Positions 24,901-25,478 of a DNA stretch of 25,478 bases are shown here, piece by piece. The position numbers and the translations under genes were made by a program. Below the pieces are notes generated by a model. That model had not been told where the DNA came from, searched no databases, and saw only the letters and a program-made list of their open reading frames with translations. Origin of the DNA: an uncultured Solobacterium sp. Lineage in GTDB: Bacteria > Bacillota_I > Bacilli_A > Erysipelotrichales > Erysipelotrichaceae. Each line of letters starts with the position of its first letter. The first letter of the stretch is position 1. Where the stretch lies: contig URYK01000037.1 in assembly GCA_900552125.1 (NCBI GenBank), positions 1-25,478 of the forward strand. The letters are read 5' to 3'.

Positions 24901-25326
24901 GAGCTACAAAACCTTCATATCCCTTATTTTAGAATGGATGGAACTACAAATAAGGAAGAACGTAGAGAGTTAGTACAGAAGTTCCAGGATAAGGAAAGAA
25001 AAGTATTCCTGATTTCTTTAAAAGCTGGAGGTACAGGTATCAACTTAACAGCAGCAGAAGCGGTTATCCATTTCGATCCTTGGTGGAATGTATCAGCAGA
25101 AAATCAGGCAAGTGATCGTGCTTATCGTATAGGACAGCAGTCTAATGTACAGGTATATAAGCTAATCATGAGAAATACGATTGAAGAACGTATTCAAAAT
25201 CTTCAGCAGATGAAGAAAGAATTAGCAGATATATTCGTAGAGGAAAATAACATGAATATTATGCATATGGACAAGGAACAGATATTGGATTTATTGAAGC
25301 TGGATCATGAGAAAGAGCAAAGTTAA
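21949..25326 (+). CDS. SWIM zinc-finger SNF2-family ATP-dependent helicase/translocase
   Basis: This is a double-stranded-DNA-dependent ATPase of the bacterial Swi2/Snf2 group, 1125 residues. The N-terminal SWIM zinc finger has C74-x-C76-x5-C82-x-H84. A charged linker (about 105-170) and the SNF2-associated region follow, with the motor at about 650-1110. Motor motifs are DDMGLGKT (Walker A, Lys691), DEAQ (782-785), LTGTPIEN, FILRRVKKDV, SLKAGGTGINLT and QASDRAYRIGQ. The domain order and length match the widespread Firmicute SWIM/SNF2 proteins, whose role is thought to be nucleoprotein remodelling or removal of RNA polymerase-like obstacles; the target here is unknown. ATG 21949 follows AGGAAG. 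It is divergent from addB-addA, so a link to DNA repair is plausible but unproven. No phage-defence partner gene is seen. Confidence 0.93.
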   Translation: MRLTVEDIKRQTKSESKLVKAKKVQKEDLIKKIYISKVNDEYNIEAQMETLKGEFFATMHFHLNKENDVDFYFCSCKKTKICEHVLAVLYQIQELNPEKFPFSYERKLGEKAVESAEVKKAEPVVKKVEGKSATEDKKESWTVKELTPIRKKTLQEEIRKERQDIESMVKENSKRRELMKQFAISSHILQESRIYYLEIQKREHVEKVHLFVNVETNQDHMYVSLKIGDRKWYAISNIQEFFQRLAKQSYEEYGAYLAFTHKLDRFDEDSQEVVRFLKNCFYEGQTLVSDPGKMEIPSLYMDEFYELLARLPQRYRNIQLKDKRQLLDIRIKSEEDYVVLTFRNWSLLKSGVRGKQHLYRMQDDVLYRYRFDAEGKCLELIDSLSEQQLYVRNEDFSDFYKYVLSEIRDYAQMYGIAKYDYTLEPNGLELYGDIDDKNRVSFQLDVLYEDSRIPGFTDTQGYIPLKQEIVENFIAQYADEIDTTTHCAYFYDMSETLLAFMRDGLPFLSEYCEVFVSDILKNMNKKHVVNLRAGIRLTNNLLEIDLHSKDIQKDELLDVLKAYRRKKHFYRLKNGKLLNLKSDQLEELDQMLQEFHIDEAQLQNNCIQLPGYRLFMLDAFAKNSEFISFKKETVVQNVLDSFKKLKAEDIQIPAGYEDLLRDYQKDGYRWLKLMHMYGFGGILADDMGLGKTLQVISFLESEKQEGRCSIVVVPSSVLYNWEDEVLKFASDLKVCCITGSQEKREELIRNSEDMDLLITSYDYLKRDVGYYEGRTFFYKILDEAQYIKNQRTMNAISTKRLKSQYALALTGTPIENSLAELWSIFDFLMPGYLFDYRYFSQNFEKEIMLKKNKDLQERLKKMVQPFILRRVKKDVLKELPEKTETTLSVAMNEEEENLYMANLAQVNAKLQEETGIEKANRFQILGMLIRLRQICCDPRLIYDNIATPSSKLKACLELVKTLVDNNKSVLLFSNFTSMLDLIQVELQNLHIPYFRMDGTTNKEERRELVQKFQDKERKVFLISLKAGGTGINLTAAEAVIHFDPWWNVSAENQASDRAYRIGQQSNVQVYKLIMRNTIEERIQNLQQMKKELADIFVEENNMNIMHMDKEQILDLLKLDHEKEQS

Positions 25327-25352
25327 GTGTAAGTAGTGTGAGCTAAATTAAA

Positions 25353-25410
25353 AGAGATTTCATATTCTATGTGACTATTTAAGTACATAGAATAGAAATC
25401 TCTATTTTCA
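25353..25410 (+). terminator. Terminator of the SNF2 helicase gene
   Basis: AGAGATTTC (25353-25361) pairs with GAAATCTCT (25395-25403) and ATTCTATGT pairs with ACATAGAAT inside, across a small bulge. A T-rich tail follows. The outer stem sequence resembles that of the terminator at 12015-12060. Confidence 0.75.
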
Positions 25411-25478
25411 TTTATTTTTTATTTATGGTCAACGTTATGATGCACGTGAAAAAGAAAACCAATAATGATATATTAAAA

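Noticed and set aside
21949..25326. SNF2 protein as part of a phage-defence island (for example DISARM or another helicase-based system)
   Set aside because: No methyltransferase, nuclease, phospholipase-D or other defence partner lies beside it; the SWIM/SNF2 architecture and addAB neighbourhood fit a chromosomal housekeeping locus.
12015..25403. Similar AGAGATTTC stems in the terminators at 12015 and 25353 as a dispersed repeat
   Set aside because: Similarity is limited to about nine bases per arm, with different loops; convergent terminator composition explains it.

Overview
The window is AT-rich, uses Gram-positive-type ribosome binding sites (AGGAGG/AAGGAG) and contains PTS sugar systems, CcpA-type cre sites, AddAB rather than RecBCD, and a SWIM/SNF2 helicase. 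Together these point to a low-GC Firmicute; the style fits a gut Erysipelotrichia-like bacterium, but that placement is inference. No tRNA, rRNA, CRISPR array, insertion sequence or phage gene is visible.

Region 1 (about 320-9682) is an 11-gene, tightly packed, plus-strand sugar operon. It encodes a galactitol-type PTS (IIA, two tandem IIB paralogues, IIC), DhaL1-DhaK1, a PRD/EIIB/EIIA multidomain regulator, a class II (FucA/AraD-like) aldolase, a histidine phosphatase and a second, divergent DhaK2-DhaL2 pair. A promoter at 379-407 is overlapped by a cre site and by an inverted repeat. A second, perfect inverted repeat lies about 40 bp upstream. A strong hairpin terminator closes the operon at 9639-9682. 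No dehydrogenase, isomerase or DhaM phosphodonor is encoded, so the pathway appears to take a PTS-imported sugar phosphate through retro-aldol cleavage and two different DHA-kinase-type steps. The substrate cannot be read from the sequence.

Region 2 (9691-11995) holds a convergent Cof-type HAD phosphatase, a cytidylate-kinase-like protein, and a small protein that carries the EF-hand-like linker normally found just before glycoside hydrolase family 3 catalytic domains, with no such domain attached.

Region 3 (12015-15767) is a second sugar module: a beta-glucoside/sucrose-class PTS EIIBC, an ADP-ribosylglycohydrolase-fold protein with its metal ligands intact, and a GntR/UTRA regulator with its own promoter. 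A cre site, an extended -10 promoter and a perfect 9-bp-armed palindrome at the predicted transcript start precede the PTS gene. The ADP-ribosylglycohydrolase homologue is the only hydrolase in the module and may be the enzyme that opens the imported glycoside phosphate.

Region 4 (15770-25410) is housekeeping DNA repair and helicase DNA: addB-addA on the minus strand and, divergently, a 1125-residue SWIM/SNF2 helicase. The helicase gene has a terminator-like hairpin in its leader, between its predicted promoter and its start codon.
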